Source: Halomonas campaniensis
GTDB lineage: Bacteria; Pseudomonadota; Gammaproteobacteria; Pseudomonadales; Halomonadaceae
NCBI RefSeq assembly: GCF_002211105.1
Contig: NZ_JPUA01000028.1
Coordinates: 122,960-186,959 of the forward strand
Length of the DNA: 64,000 nt
Direction: 5' to 3'
Positions within the stretch are counted from its first letter, which is position 1, and each line of letters starts with the position of its first letter. Position numbers and translations under genes: made by a program. The notes below the pieces were generated by a model, which was given only the letters and a program-made list of their open reading frames with translations, was not told the DNA's origin and did not search any database. This document shows, piece after piece, positions 1-8,606 of the stretch.

Positions 1-143
1 TGTCTCGGCACTTCATGGGTGACATTTATCGGGCAGAGGGAATTGCGCATTTATGGCATCTGCTGGCGACCCGGCAGCTAGATTGCGATATGGCGCAATC
101 CTTTAGCCCTCTATCAGAGGTGTGGATACCCGATCATGAATAA
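1..143 (+). CDS. tnsA: TnsA-like transposon endonuclease, C-terminal end only
   Basis: An open frame enters the window at base 3 and ends with TAA at 141-143, giving about 46 residues (SRHFMGDIYRAEG..., ending VWIPDHE). It overlaps the start of tnsB by 8 bp, the position TnsA holds in Tn7-like operons. In that family TnsA is the restriction-enzyme-like nuclease that cuts the 5' ends of the element and makes transposition cut-and-paste. Only the C-terminal tail is present, without the catalytic residues, so the call rests on position, on the tail's resemblance to TnsA ends, and on the TnsB/C/TniQ genes that follow. It corresponds by order to tniC of Tn6022-type elements. Confidence 0.65.
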   Translation, partial: SRHFMGDIYRAEGIAHLWHLLATRQLDCDMAQSFSPLSEVWIPDHE

Positions 144-2064
144 TCCTCGTGACAACACAGATGAACCCAGTAACGGTGTTGCCCAAACACGCCAACACTT
201 GCAAATCACGGTGGGTGAGCAGGTTCAGAAAGGTGACACCGTTTACCGAATTTCTCAGGTGCTCGATTTTGAGACGGTCATTGGTATAGCCGTTGAGTCC
301 GGGCGTAGTTGTCCGCTTCGCATCAGTGAATTAACGCCTTTCCATAGAGGGCCTGCTCCCCTTGAGCAGGATTTGTCTGAGATTGGGGATGCCGATTGGC
401 GGGAGGCTGAGCATCGCCTTTCCATTATTAAGCCCTTGGTGGATCGCCATACCGTAGGGCGAGATGCAGCGGAAGAGCGTGCTAAACAAACAGGCGTGGA
501 TACGGCCACGATCTACCGTTGGTTGAAGCGGTACAAGGCGACGGGCTCGGTGCTTGCTTTGATTCCTCAAAAGCCAGGATGGAAGAAGGGTAAGTCGCGT
601 ATCCCTGCGCATGCCGAGGCGGTCATTCAGGAAGTCATCAAAGACGTGTACCTGACGCTGCAGCGTCCCTCCGCACAAAAAGCAGTTCAGGAAGTGATGC
701 GGCGTTGCCATGAACGGCGCATCGACCCGCCGAGCCCTGGTACCGTTCGTGCTCGTCTGCGGGATATTCCAGAGCGCGACCGGTTGCGTGGCCATGGCTT
801 CAGAGACAAAGCCATTAACAAGTTTCAGCCAGCGGCCGGGAAGTTTCCCAATGCGGACTATCCGCTAGCGGTCATGCAGATTGACCACACGCCCGCCGAT
901 ATTATTTTGGTCGATGACGTGCATCGCAAACCGATTGGCCGACCATGGATCACGTTGGCCATGGACGTGTGCACTCGCGTAGTCACAGGCTATTACTTAT
1001 CGTTCGACCCACCCTCTGAAACATCCGTCGGCATGTGTGTGGCTCAATCAATGCTCCCTAAAGATGAATGGTTGCTGCTGCATAACGTGGAGGCTGAGTG
1101 GCCGGTATGGGGCATGCCCGCCACGATTCATGTCGATAACGGCCCCGATTTTCGCTCAGAGACGTTTCGGCGCTCATGCCTAGCCTATGGAATCAACCTT
1201 GAATTTCGGCCTGTTAAGCAGCCTCGTTACGGTGGCCACATCGAGCGGTTGCTGGGCTCTCTTCTCAAGGAGATCCATAACCTGCCTGGGACGACCTTTT
1301 CCTCCATTAAAGAGAAAGAGGGGTACGATCCCGAGAAGCACGCGGCCATGACGAAAAGCGAGTTTGAAGAGTGGTTGGTGACGTTGATTTGTAAGGTTTA
1401 TCACCAGCGTCTTCATTCTGGCATTGGTATGTCACCGATGCGGAAATGGGAAATCGGTGTGTTTGGCAATGCCGATGTGCAGGGAGTGGGCTTAGCACCA
1501 CGGCCTGCTAATAGACTTTCTGTATTGCTCGACTTTTTGCCCAGCTTTCAGCGCACGATCCAGACTTTTGGTGTGACCATCGATGGCATGAACTATTACG
1601 ATGAGGCGCTCAGGCCATGGATCAATGCCAAAGATCCAGACACGTCGAACAAGAAACGCACCTTTGTGTTTCGGCGTGACCCTCGTGACATTAGCGTCAT
1701 TTGGTTCAAAGATCCGGAGCTCGGGCAGTATTTTCGTGTCCCCTTTGCCAATCTCGCCCTCCCCTCGATGAGTGTTTGGGAGTATGCCCAGGCCAAAGCG
1801 CGCCTTCGCCAGGAAGGTAGGAGTTCGGTCAATGAGTCTGAAATCCTACGCGCTATCAGTGAACTGCGAACCCATGTGGAGGAGTCGCAAGCACGTACCA
1901 AGCGAAGTCGCCGTCAGGCACAACGACGTAAAGAGCATGAGAAAAAGGTGACGCCTGCTGATCCCCTTTTACATGCGCCTTCAACCGCAGCTCCCAAAGA
2001 GTCACCCGCTCAGGCAGACGGTCTCTTATCGGGTGATATCGATGTGAACTGGGACATATCATGA
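136..2064 (+). CDS. tnsB: TnsB-type DDE transposase (rve integrase fold)
   Basis: This 642-aa protein is the strand-transfer transposase of a Tn7-like element. A helix-turn-helix region lies near residues 105-150 (DTATIYRWLKRY). The catalytic core has D250 (QIDHTPAD), D334 (HVDNGPDF) and E370 (GGHIERLLG), a D,D(35)E spacing that is intact, so the enzyme should be active. The C-terminal 100 residues are basic and glutamate-rich, as in the tail through which TnsB proteins contact TnsC (family knowledge). The ATG lies inside the end of tnsA, and the stop overlaps the tnsC start (ATGA), so tnsA-tnsB-tnsC should be translationally coupled. TniA of Tn402/Tn5053 elements is a relative, but those elements lack tnsA, so TnsB is the better name. 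Confidence 0.93.
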   Translation: MNNPRDNTDEPSNGVAQTRQHLQITVGEQVQKGDTVYRISQVLDFETVIGIAVESGRSCPLRISELTPFHRGPAPLEQDLSEIGDADWREAEHRLSIIKPLVDRHTVGRDAAEERAKQTGVDTATIYRWLKRYKATGSVLALIPQKPGWKKGKSRIPAHAEAVIQEVIKDVYLTLQRPSAQKAVQEVMRRCHERRIDPPSPGTVRARLRDIPERDRLRGHGFRDKAINKFQPAAGKFPNADYPLAVMQIDHTPADIILVDDVHRKPIGRPWITLAMDVCTRVVTGYYLSFDPPSETSVGMCVAQSMLPKDEWLLLHNVEAEWPVWGMPATIHVDNGPDFRSETFRRSCLAYGINLEFRPVKQPRYGGHIERLLGSLLKEIHNLPGTTFSSIKEKEGYDPEKHAAMTKSEFEEWLVTLICKVYHQRLHSGIGMSPMRKWEIGVFGNADVQGVGLAPRPANRLSVLLDFLPSFQRTIQTFGVTIDGMNYYDEALRPWINAKDPDTSNKKRTFVFRRDPRDISVIWFKDPELGQYFRVPFANLALPSMSVWEYAQAKARLRQEGRSSVNESEILRAISELRTHVEESQARTKRSRRQAQRRKEHEKKVTPADPLLHAPSTAAPKESPAQADGLLSGDIDVNWDIS

Positions 2065-2945
2065 GCACACACCTTCATCCTGATCTTCGTTATGTCTTGG
2101 GACTGTCAGCTAAAGAGCGAATGGAGTTTATGGATCAACCGCGATGGTTGGGGTACCCATTGGCCAATCGTGTCATCGAGGTCATGCGTGGGCTGATGGA
2201 GAAGCCTAGCCGTCCTCGTATGCCTAACCTATTGCTCGTGGGTGATTCCAACAACGGAAAAACCACCATCGTTCAACGGTTTCGTAAACAGTACGGTGAG
2301 GGCTACGTGAATGAAGACGTAGAACCGGTGAAACCCGTGATCGTCACTCAAGCCCCACCTAGTGCTGATGAGAAAAGTCTGTATGTCGCAGTGCTAGAGA
2401 GCTTTTGGGCTCCCTATCGGCCTTCAGACCCGGTACCCAAGCTGCGCTACCAGGTGATTCATCAACTGCGGGCTTGCCATACGCGCCTGTTGATCATTGA
2501 TGAGTTCCACTCATTGTTAACAGGTGGAGCCGTCAAGCAGCGGGAAACGATGAATGCCATCAAGCTCCTATGCAACGAGTTGATGATACCCATCGTGGGT
2601 GTGGGTACGCAGGATGCTGTGCGTGTGCTGCATTCAGACCCGCAACATGCGAGCCGTTTTGATGTGGTTGCATTGCCGAAGTGGGAGCTCAATCAGGAGT
2701 TTCAGAAGCTGCTTGCTGGCTTTGAGAAGATCCTGCCGCTCCAACACCCTTCCCAGCTGCATGAGCCGCAATTGGCGACTCAGCTCCACGCGATTTCTGG
2801 CGGTAATTTGGGTGACTTGCACCGGCTGCTGGTTGAGTGTGCGAATGCCGCTATTGTGTCTGGAGCTGAGCGCATCGATGAGAAAATTATTCAGAGTAAA
2901 TCATGGGTGCGACCTACCCGTGGCATTAGGGAAGTGATGTTGTAA
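2061..2945 (+). CDS. tnsC: TnsC/TniB-type AAA+ transposition regulator
   Basis: This 294-aa AAA+ ATPase links the target selector to the transposase. The Walker A motif is GDSNNGKTT at residues 61-69, Walker B is LLIIDEFHSLL at about 143-153, a sensor-1-like strand is PIVGVGTQDA near 177-186, and a candidate arginine finger lies in HASRF near 196-200. At under 300 residues it is close to TniB and much shorter than Tn7 TnsC (about 555 aa), a size typical of Tn6022-like, Tn5053-like and CRISPR-associated Tn7 elements. It overlaps tnsB by 4 bp, and its TAA stop shares one base with the ATG of tniQ. All visible ATPase motifs are intact. Confidence 0.92.
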   Translation: MSTHLHPDLRYVLGLSAKERMEFMDQPRWLGYPLANRVIEVMRGLMEKPSRPRMPNLLLVGDSNNGKTTIVQRFRKQYGEGYVNEDVEPVKPVIVTQAPPSADEKSLYVAVLESFWAPYRPSDPVPKLRYQVIHQLRACHTRLLIIDEFHSLLTGGAVKQRETMNAIKLLCNELMIPIVGVGTQDAVRVLHSDPQHASRFDVVALPKWELNQEFQKLLAGFEKILPLQHPSQLHEPQLATQLHAISGGNLGDLHRLLVECANAAIVSGAERIDEKIIQSKSWVRPTRGIREVML

Positions 2946-4033
2946 TGCCTTGGGCGCTGAGTGTGCCTCTGCTGCCTGAGGAGTCCCTTTCCTCATGGCT
3001 CGTTCGGGCGGCGTTGCGACAGGGGTGTGATCCTTTATCGCTCACCGGGGCTATCTGGCCATCATGGCGTGTATGGACAAGGGACATTGATCGGGAAATC
3101 CCCCTCGCAAGAATGCGTCCATTGGTGAATGCCTCGGGGAATACTCCCGCCAAGTTTCAGAAGGCGGGGATGCGGGAGGACTGTGAGAAAGTGGCAGGTG
3201 ACTCATTACCGGAAATGCGAACTTGGCCCTGGCTGTTGGCCCTCGGTAGCCGAAATCGACTACGCCATGGAGGACAGCAAGTATGCACATTGTGCTTGGC
3301 AGAGGACTCTACCCCTTACTTACGCCGACACTGGCGATTCGCTTGGCACATTGGGTGCGGCTTTCATGGAGTGCAACTGATAGATGAGTGTCCGGTATGC
3401 AAGGCCCCTATAGAGCCTCATCGTCTGTCAGCGGAAGATCAACATTTAGCTCAATGCAGTCGGTGTCATGAGGATTTTAGACAAGCAGTATGCACGTCGC
3501 CTTTACCTGAGGCGTTCCGTTTCCAGGTGCTGGCTGATCGTGTTTTAAAAGGAGAGAGAGCAGGATTTGGGAGCAGCTCTATCGCAGTCGCGGATTGGTT
3601 TTCTATGGCGAGCTTTTTGGTTGGCGTTATGCGACGTGCAAGTCGGCGGCCCTCATCACCCCTCGCGGAAGCGCTTCTGTCGTTAGGTATTCCCGTCGTG
3701 AATAACCGCATGCCTATCTCTGGGTTGGCGTTTGAGCTGTTGCCTATCAGCGAGCGGAGTGCTTTATTGACGGCGGTTGAGCGCTTCATGGACATAGGTA
3801 TTGAGGAGGCGTTCGATGCGTTGGTCGCGTTCAATGTGAAAACGAGCGCGCTTTTTGATCCTCGAAAGTCACCTCCTGTTGTCCTGTTACCGATACTATC
3901 ACGATTATCTCATCATCCTCATGGGCCACATCGCCGCCGCGTTCAACCGGATCATCGCCCTACGTCGGAGCGTGCTGTTAGAGCCTCTTGGGCGCGTTTG
4001 AAACGCAGAATGAAAGCGGAGCCATCCTCTTGA
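2945..4033 (+). CDS. tniQ: TniQ/TnsD family target-site selector
   Basis: This 362-aa protein has the TniQ fold signature: C114-C117 (CTLC), a histidine/cysteine cluster at H135/C138/H141, C149-C152 (CPVC) and C171-C174 (CSRC). In Tn7-like systems this protein recognises a fixed chromosomal site and recruits TnsC. It starts in the stop codon of tnsC (TAATG). At 362 residues it is shorter than Tn7 TnsD (about 508 aa), so the C-terminal DNA-recognition part is compact. Since the element sits in comM, this is the best candidate for the comM-recognising protein; that role is inferred from context. The C-terminal 40 residues are rich in Arg and His and may contact DNA. Confidence 0.85.
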   Translation: MPWALSVPLLPEESLSSWLVRAALRQGCDPLSLTGAIWPSWRVWTRDIDREIPLARMRPLVNASGNTPAKFQKAGMREDCEKVAGDSLPEMRTWPWLLALGSRNRLRHGGQQVCTLCLAEDSTPYLRRHWRFAWHIGCGFHGVQLIDECPVCKAPIEPHRLSAEDQHLAQCSRCHEDFRQAVCTSPLPEAFRFQVLADRVLKGERAGFGSSSIAVADWFSMASFLVGVMRRASRRPSSPLAEALLSLGIPVVNNRMPISGLAFELLPISERSALLTAVERFMDIGIEEAFDALVAFNVKTSALFDPRKSPPVVLLPILSRLSHHPHGPHRRRVQPDHRPTSERAVRASWARLKRRMKAEPSS

Positions 4034-5448
4034 ATCAACACCAAATGGTCGGCTGCGATGAGTGTGGCCGGGAAGTTTCCAAATTGTGGCGACGTCATAA
4101 GGGGCATGGTTACTGCTCAACCTGCTATGCCCGTGTGTTTAAGCGGCGGATGTGCCCACAGTGTGGTGAGTTTGCCCGTCTGCCTAAAAATGACCCAGAA
4201 GCCGTCTGTCGCCAATGTGACGTCGACAAACCGTGTGCACGGTGTGGCAAAGCCAGTTCAGACTACACCATCGGCAAGGTCACTTCCTACGGCCCTGTCT
4301 GTAACGCCTGCGCTCCCTATTTTAGAGAGCCAGAACCCTGTGAGGGGTGTGGGAAGGCGTCTCAACGTCTTACCCGAGTGACGCGTATGGGGCATGATCA
4401 TCGGTTATGTCCAAGCTGTGCGACGGCAGACCACGGCACTTGCTCTGCGTGTCGTCGACATCGTTTATTGGTGATGGCACCCGACGGGAATGCGCTGTGC
4501 AAAGCCTGTTATGAGCTAGGGGACATTGCTTGCCCATCGTGTGGCCATCCTATGCCAGCCGGTCGAGGCGATGTCTGTGAGCCCTGCTACTGGACACGAA
4601 CATGCCGCAAGCGGATCTCCATTGGCCAAGCCGGTCTCACCACCAAAGCGTTACGGGAGGCATTTGAGGAGTTTGGTGAATGGATGATTCGCACCACGGG
4701 TCCGCATAAAGCTGCCCTGAAGATCAACCACTTCTGGTCGTTCTTCACTGAGCTCGACCAGGCATGGGCACGGATACCGAGCTATGTGGAGCTACTTCAC
4801 CACTTCGGGGCAGAGGGGTTGCGGCGTGTGAGGCTCCCGATGCGATGGCTACATGAAGAAAAAGGAGTGGAGCCGGATCATCAAGCAAAACGAGTCGACT
4901 CCGAGAAACGGCGTATCCAGGAGTGCCTCAGGTCTATGCCGCCCGCTTCGCTAGCAGAAAAGGCGCTGAGAGCTTACTGGCATCAATTGGAAGCGCGCAT
5001 AGAGGCTGGGAAAACGTCGCATACCTCTGCACGACTGACGCTCAGGGCGGCTGCCACGTTATTACTTAAGACTCATCCTGAGGGCTTACAGTTGCCTAAC
5101 CAAGCTAACGTTGAAAACTACCTGGTTGTAGCGCCTGGGCAAGCAGCATCCCTAACAGGATTTATCAACTTTCTGAATCATCGCTACAGCACTGAGCTGG
5201 CTCCCAAGGTGGATAGCAAACGAGTCAGGATGATGCGCAAAGAAAAGCTAGCTCGCATGATCATGGAAATGGCAGATAGTGACGCTAAAGATGAGGCTTG
5301 GATGGCACGTTGGGTCTTATTGGGAATGGAGTATTTTCATAATAAAAAGGTCACAAAAAAATCAGCAGTGACATATGAGTTAAGCCAAGCTGGTGACGGT
5401 GTTGTCGCTTTTCACGCAGGTTCAAGGTATTGGCTGCCGATCAAGTGA
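4030..5448 (+). CDS. Six-zinc-ribbon protein of the Tn7-like core operon, function unknown
   Basis: I chose the TTG at 4030 because it overlaps the tniQ stop (TTGA) and has a GCGGAG-like ribosome site about 9 bases upstream, giving 472 aa; ATG 4045 is the alternative. The first 200 residues hold twelve CxxC pairs (CDEC, CSTC, CPQC, CRQC, CARC, CNAC, CEGC, CPSC, CSAC, CKAC, CPSC, CEPC), which is six consecutive two-pair zinc ribbons. The C-terminal half is helical and basic, and around residues 310-400 it resembles the core-binding (SAM-like) domain of tyrosine recombinases, but no R..HxxR..Y catalytic set is visible. By order it matches tniE of Tn6022-type elements, whose role I do not know. 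A DNA-binding accessory or second target selector is the likeliest role, as inference. Confidence 0.75.
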   Translation: MNQHQMVGCDECGREVSKLWRRHKGHGYCSTCYARVFKRRMCPQCGEFARLPKNDPEAVCRQCDVDKPCARCGKASSDYTIGKVTSYGPVCNACAPYFREPEPCEGCGKASQRLTRVTRMGHDHRLCPSCATADHGTCSACRRHRLLVMAPDGNALCKACYELGDIACPSCGHPMPAGRGDVCEPCYWTRTCRKRISIGQAGLTTKALREAFEEFGEWMIRTTGPHKAALKINHFWSFFTELDQAWARIPSYVELLHHFGAEGLRRVRLPMRWLHEEKGVEPDHQAKRVDSEKRRIQECLRSMPPASLAEKALRAYWHQLEARIEAGKTSHTSARLTLRAAATLLLKTHPEGLQLPNQANVENYLVVAPGQAASLTGFINFLNHRYSTELAPKVDSKRVRMMRKEKLARMIMEMADSDAKDEAWMARWVLLGMEYFHNKKVTKKSAVTYELSQAGDGVVAFHAGSRYWLPIK

Positions 5449-5620
5449 TACCGGCTTCCTTCCAGCATCTCATTTAGTGTCTTCTGGGTGAAATACGGTT
5501 ATGACATGCTCAAGCGTTCGTCAGTTTGCTGCTTAAGCTAGGACACTTCTTTGCACTAGGCCTGTGACTTTGCGTCTACCAAAGTGCCCTGCAGTCTGGA
5601 TTTATGAGCACTCAAACGCG
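5449..5620. other. Gap between core operon and cargo, no end sequence seen
   Basis: This 172-bp stretch was searched by eye for a transposon end (TGT/ACA terminus or the TGCGAC/GTCGCA motif found at 20378-20403). None was seen, so the cargo that follows is treated as inside the same element. Confidence 0.5.
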
Positions 5621-6340
5621 TTACGCGCTTGCATTCCTTCGACGTTCTACCGCCGCATTTATTCCTTCGACTTCTTCGTCTATTCGCTGATGATACTCGT
5701 TACTCGGATGCAACCAGTCTTTCATCTGTCTGAGTATCACGGGGTCTTTCGACGCGAAGAATTTTGCACGCTCAAAAGCACGAGCTTGCACATCCTCAGC
5801 AGGCGAAAGTTCTGCGACCAATCCCCACTGGTACGCATCGGCACCACTGAAGGTTTCTCCTCCGAATATCAAGCGTTTGGCTAGAGGAAGACCCACGGCA
5901 CGTTGGAGCAGAAGCGTGCTTGCTGCCTCGGGGGCGATGCCCATGTCGATAAAGGGTAGCTTGAGTTTCGTATCTTCACTGGTAACTACCCAGTCAGCAT
6001 GCAGTAACCATGTCACACCGATGCCTGCTGCGGAACCGTGCGCTGCAATTACCAACGGTTTTCTTACGTCGGTAATGGCGTGCAAGAATGCTGGCACGGG
6101 GTCTTGCGGTTGCTGCGGCCACTCTTCAAAAGCTTTTAAGTCGTGGCCTGCACAAAATGCACTGCCATTGCCAGTGACCACGATGCAGAGCACGTCATCT
6201 CGCTGGTCAGCCTCCTTCAGAGCCTCGGTGATAGCGGTGAACATCGGCATCGTGAGCGCGTTGCGCTTGTCGGGTCGATCAATACAAATGTGTAACAGAC
6301 CATCTTCGATACTGAAATTTAGTGACTCGATATTTTTCAT
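5621..6340 (-). CDS. Enoyl-CoA hydratase/isomerase family protein (cargo)
   Basis: This 239-aa crotonase-fold protein probably acts on an acyl-CoA thioester in the cytoplasm. The N-terminal part has RPDKRNAL. The oxyanion-hole segments are SAFCAGHDLKAF (about 60-71) and HGSAAGIGVTW (about 103-113), and a glutamate at the usual second catalytic position is in MGIAPEAAST. The C-terminus is short compared with fatty-acid oxidation hydratases (about 255-260 aa), and the substrate cannot be read. It is transcribed divergently from the GlxA-type regulator at 6461, separated by 120 bp, an arrangement typical of a regulator and its target. A second, unrelated crotonase gene lies at 62072. Confidence 0.85.
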   Translation of the reverse strand: MKNIESLNFSIEDGLLHICIDRPDKRNALTMPMFTAITEALKEADQRDDVLCIVVTGNGSAFCAGHDLKAFEEWPQQPQDPVPAFLHAITDVRKPLVIAAHGSAAGIGVTWLLHADWVVTSEDTKLKLPFIDMGIAPEAASTLLLQRAVGLPLAKRLIFGGETFSGADAYQWGLVAELSPAEDVQARAFERAKFFASKDPVILRQMKDWLHPSNEYHQRIDEEVEGINAAVERRRNASA

Positions 6341-6460
6341 AGCAGTTATTTTCCTTCAGCACAGAGGGGTTAGATGACGTTCTCACTCGCTATTGGACAG
6401 ACCCACCAACACCTCTTAAAGTGTTCAATATGACACAATTTATGCGATTTCGGACATCTC

Positions 6461-7444
6461 ATGCCTCAAGCTGCTATTCTGACCCTTGATAACTGCTACG
6501 CATCCACGGTGGCGGGATTTGCAGACATACTGAAGGTCGCCAATTCGCATCTACGGCTTGAGAAAGCGCCCGTATCCGAACTATTCGATTGGGACTTTGT
6601 GTCAATGTCGGGTGAACCTGCCATCGCCAGCAATGGCATGGCTTTGCATACTCACAAGCTGGATCTAAGTAAACGCTATGACCTGGTGTTCGTCCCTAGT
6701 ATCTACTACGGTGGGCATCGCTTGTTCGACAGCTTCCTTGACTTGCAATCCAACGCGTGTGAGTGGTTGACAACGCAGTGGTCGTCAGGGGCCTGGGTTG
6801 CCGCCAATTGCACAGGCACGTTCATACTGGCCCAAACAGGCTTGTTGAACGGTCGTTCGGCGACAACGACCTGGTGGCTGGAAAAGCATTTTAGAGGGAA
6901 GTTTCCTGGCGTTAATTTGCAACTTCAGCCAGTCCTCACGGAGGAGGATCGACTGATATGTGCAGGAGCCTCAGCGTCTTACTTGGTTCAAACGGTGCGG
7001 GTAATTGAGCGATTCGCGGGGCCTGTCATCGCGTCGCTTTGCGCAAAGACCATGCTGATCGACGTTAGCCAGACCAACCAGATCCCCTATCTTCCGTTAC
7101 TTGGCAAAAAGAGTCATTCCGACGCACTGGTGTACCGGGCTCAACAATGGTTACAGAGCAACATGTCGAGAACCATAAGGATGTCAGAGTTGTCGGCTAC
7201 CCTTGCTGTCACTGAAAGGACGCTGAACCGGCGGTTTCGGTCTGTCATGGATCAAACGCCGTTAGCCCATCTTCAGGATATCCGGCTGGAAGCTGCTCGG
7301 GCGCTGCTAGAGAGCAGCTCCGATAGCGTAGAGAATATTGCTGGCCAGGTTGGATATAGCGATACCAGCTCTTTCACAAGGCTTTTTCGCCAGCGAATAG
7401 GCATTAGCCCTGGTGCTTACCGGGAGCGGTTCCAGACGCGATAG
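6461..7444 (+). CDS. GlxA family transcriptional regulator (DJ-1/PfpI + AraC HTH)
   Basis: The 327-aa product has two parts. Residues 1 to about 190 form a DJ-1/PfpI (class I amidotransferase-like) sensor domain with a cysteine in the nucleophile-elbow-like segment NCTGTFILA. Residues about 225-327 form an AraC/XylS double helix-turn-helix, with LAVTERTLNRRFR in the first motif and AGQVGYSDTSSFTRLFR in the second, which is the AraC signature. Such regulators usually sense small carbon or nitrogen metabolites and activate nearby genes. The divergent enoyl-CoA hydratase gene is the natural target (inference from position). Confidence 0.88.
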   Translation: MPQAAILTLDNCYASTVAGFADILKVANSHLRLEKAPVSELFDWDFVSMSGEPAIASNGMALHTHKLDLSKRYDLVFVPSIYYGGHRLFDSFLDLQSNACEWLTTQWSSGAWVAANCTGTFILAQTGLLNGRSATTTWWLEKHFRGKFPGVNLQLQPVLTEEDRLICAGASASYLVQTVRVIERFAGPVIASLCAKTMLIDVSQTNQIPYLPLLGKKSHSDALVYRAQQWLQSNMSRTIRMSELSATLAVTERTLNRRFRSVMDQTPLAHLQDIRLEAARALLESSSDSVENIAGQVGYSDTSSFTRLFRQRIGISPGAYRERFQTR

Positions 7445-7514
7445 GGAATCAGCCTTTCGGCTTGGTTTGCCACAGTGCTAAAAAACCTCAACGACCATTG
7501 TCTCAAGATGGTCT

Positions 7515-8210
7515 TTAGCGCCAAAAATCCGCACTGAAGTTATTGAGCCCGCGACCATAGGTATCTAACGTCACCTGGTAGGTTTTAGGGATGTCACTAC
7601 CGATGCCTCCCTCTCTGAAAAAATTTCTCAGGGAATGAAGGCTTAACAATTTAAGGTGTTCCCATTCACGCCGTAGTTTTTCTTGACGCTCCTGTGCCAG
7701 TTTCGCAGCACTGGGCTTCCGCTTGGGTAATGGAAAGCTGTAATCGGGGCTAAGATCAGGTGTATAGAGGAACGTGATAGAGCCATACGTCCAATTATCC
7801 GCCGTATTTTTACGCCATTGGTACCCCAGTCGCACTTCCAGACGATCACCGTAATGAAAGGGCTGGAAGATATGGTCATCGACTTGAAACAACAGGTTGT
7901 CTTTCTCTTCTTCTTCCATCCGCTGCTGCATCTGTTGAACAGCATGTGTTAGATCATCAGCAGCTCGACGCATTGACTCATCGGTTTCATCACGCTTTTT
8001 AGAAGACTTGGCCCGACTGTGTGCATCAACTGACTTTTGAAAGTCTCTCAATTTGTTTGAAACATATAGGCCGCAACTTTCTAAATTAAATCCGTAGAGC
8101 TGACTTAGCGTTACGCTGTGGACACACTCCCTGATGGCTATGTCTAGCTCGTCGGAGTCGAGGTTTTTTAAGGCTTCTCTTTCTGCCGAAGAGATGTATA
8201 AGTCACCCAT
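7515..8210 (-). CDS. Hypothetical 231-aa protein, possible accessory gene of the Tn7-like element
   Basis: I do not recognise this family. The 231-aa product is soluble. It has a charged, probably coiled-coil segment near residues 65-105 (DETDESMRRAADDL, QQMQQRMEEEEKDN), then a likely beta-rich region (DDHIFQPFHYGDRLEVRLGYQW), and a basic helical segment near 165-195 (AAKLAQERQEKLRREWEHLK). No signal peptide or membrane segment is visible. It lies directly downstream of a fragment of tnsE (8295-8463) in the same orientation, so its ancestral neighbour was probably tnsE itself. That makes an element-borne transposition accessory more likely than ordinary cargo, but this is inference. Confidence 0.6.
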   Translation of the reverse strand: MGDLYISSAEREALKNLDSDELDIAIRECVHSVTLSQLYGFNLESCGLYVSNKLRDFQKSVDAHSRAKSSKKRDETDESMRRAADDLTHAVQQMQQRMEEEEKDNLLFQVDDHIFQPFHYGDRLEVRLGYQWRKNTADNWTYGSITFLYTPDLSPDYSFPLPKRKPSAAKLAQERQEKLRREWEHLKLLSLHSLRNFFREGGIGSDIPKTYQVTLDTYGRGLNNFSADFWR

Positions 8211-8294
8211 TATGATCGCCTTATCAGTTTGGATGTTTGATGAATCGTCTAGCGCCGTGCCAATATACTACGTCTAAAGTGTGCTTTTTACCCT

Positions 8295-8489
8295 TCAGTG
8301 ACGAACGAGTTTTTGAACGACACCTTCAACGTGCCGCACGTTAGACAGCACTTGGCGCATCCAGTGTTCAAAGCTGCCTTGGTGATCCAGCGTAAATACT
8401 AAACCTTTGGTCAGACAGAGGTTTTGACCCTTCCTTCTTACCGCCATTTCTTGAATAGGGCGTTCAAGCGATGGGGTACGGGTTACCAT
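8295..8489 (-). pseudogene. Truncated, frameshifted C-terminal remnant of a tnsE-like gene
   Basis: The segment 8296-8451 aligns at the DNA level with 18691-18845, inside the intact tnsE-like gene. The best-preserved peptide is KGLVFTLDHQGSFEHW with the following RQVLSNVRHVEGVVQKLVRH, against the same run with two changes (Gly to Asp, Met to Leu) in the intact copy. Upstream, a one-base indel (near 8410) and a further small indel put the fragment out of frame with tnsE, so the N-terminal 28 residues of this 64-aa frame are not homologous. The frame ends at a stop right after KLVRH, where the intact protein continues about 40 residues. It is a relic, not a functional gene. Confidence 0.8.
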
Positions 8490-8564
8490 GGGGTATGACC
8501 TACTGGCTGCCTACTGTGAAAATGCTGACGCTAGCATCATGCATGCAACAAATCAGATGTAAAT

Positions 8565-8588
8565 CCAGGGCCGGGGAAATGGCCCTGG
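8565..8588 (-). terminator. Hairpin downstream of the EamA transporter gene
   Basis: A perfect 8-bp inverted repeat (CCAGGGCC ... GGCCCTGG) with an 8-base loop lies 19 bp after the stop of the transporter gene at 8607. There is only a short T-rich run on the minus-strand 3' side, so termination strength is uncertain. Confidence 0.5.
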
Positions 8589-8606
8589 CTATACGTGTTG
8601 GGAGGC

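Noticed and set aside
136..4033. Classification as a Tn402/Tn5053 (tniABQ) mercury-type element
   Set aside because: A TnsA-like tail precedes tnsB, there is a TnsE-like gene, and the element lies in comM. These features fit a Tn7/Tn6022-type element better; no resolvase gene or res site was seen.
5449..5620. Possible transposon end right after the zinc-ribbon gene
   Set aside because: No TGT/ACA terminus with repeated TGCGAC/GTCGCA motifs is visible, whereas a convincing end lies at 20375-20422 in comM.
8295..8489. Small 64-aa protein gene
   Set aside because: Its conserved part is the C-terminal fragment of the tnsE-like gene with frame-breaking indels upstream, so it is a pseudogene fragment.
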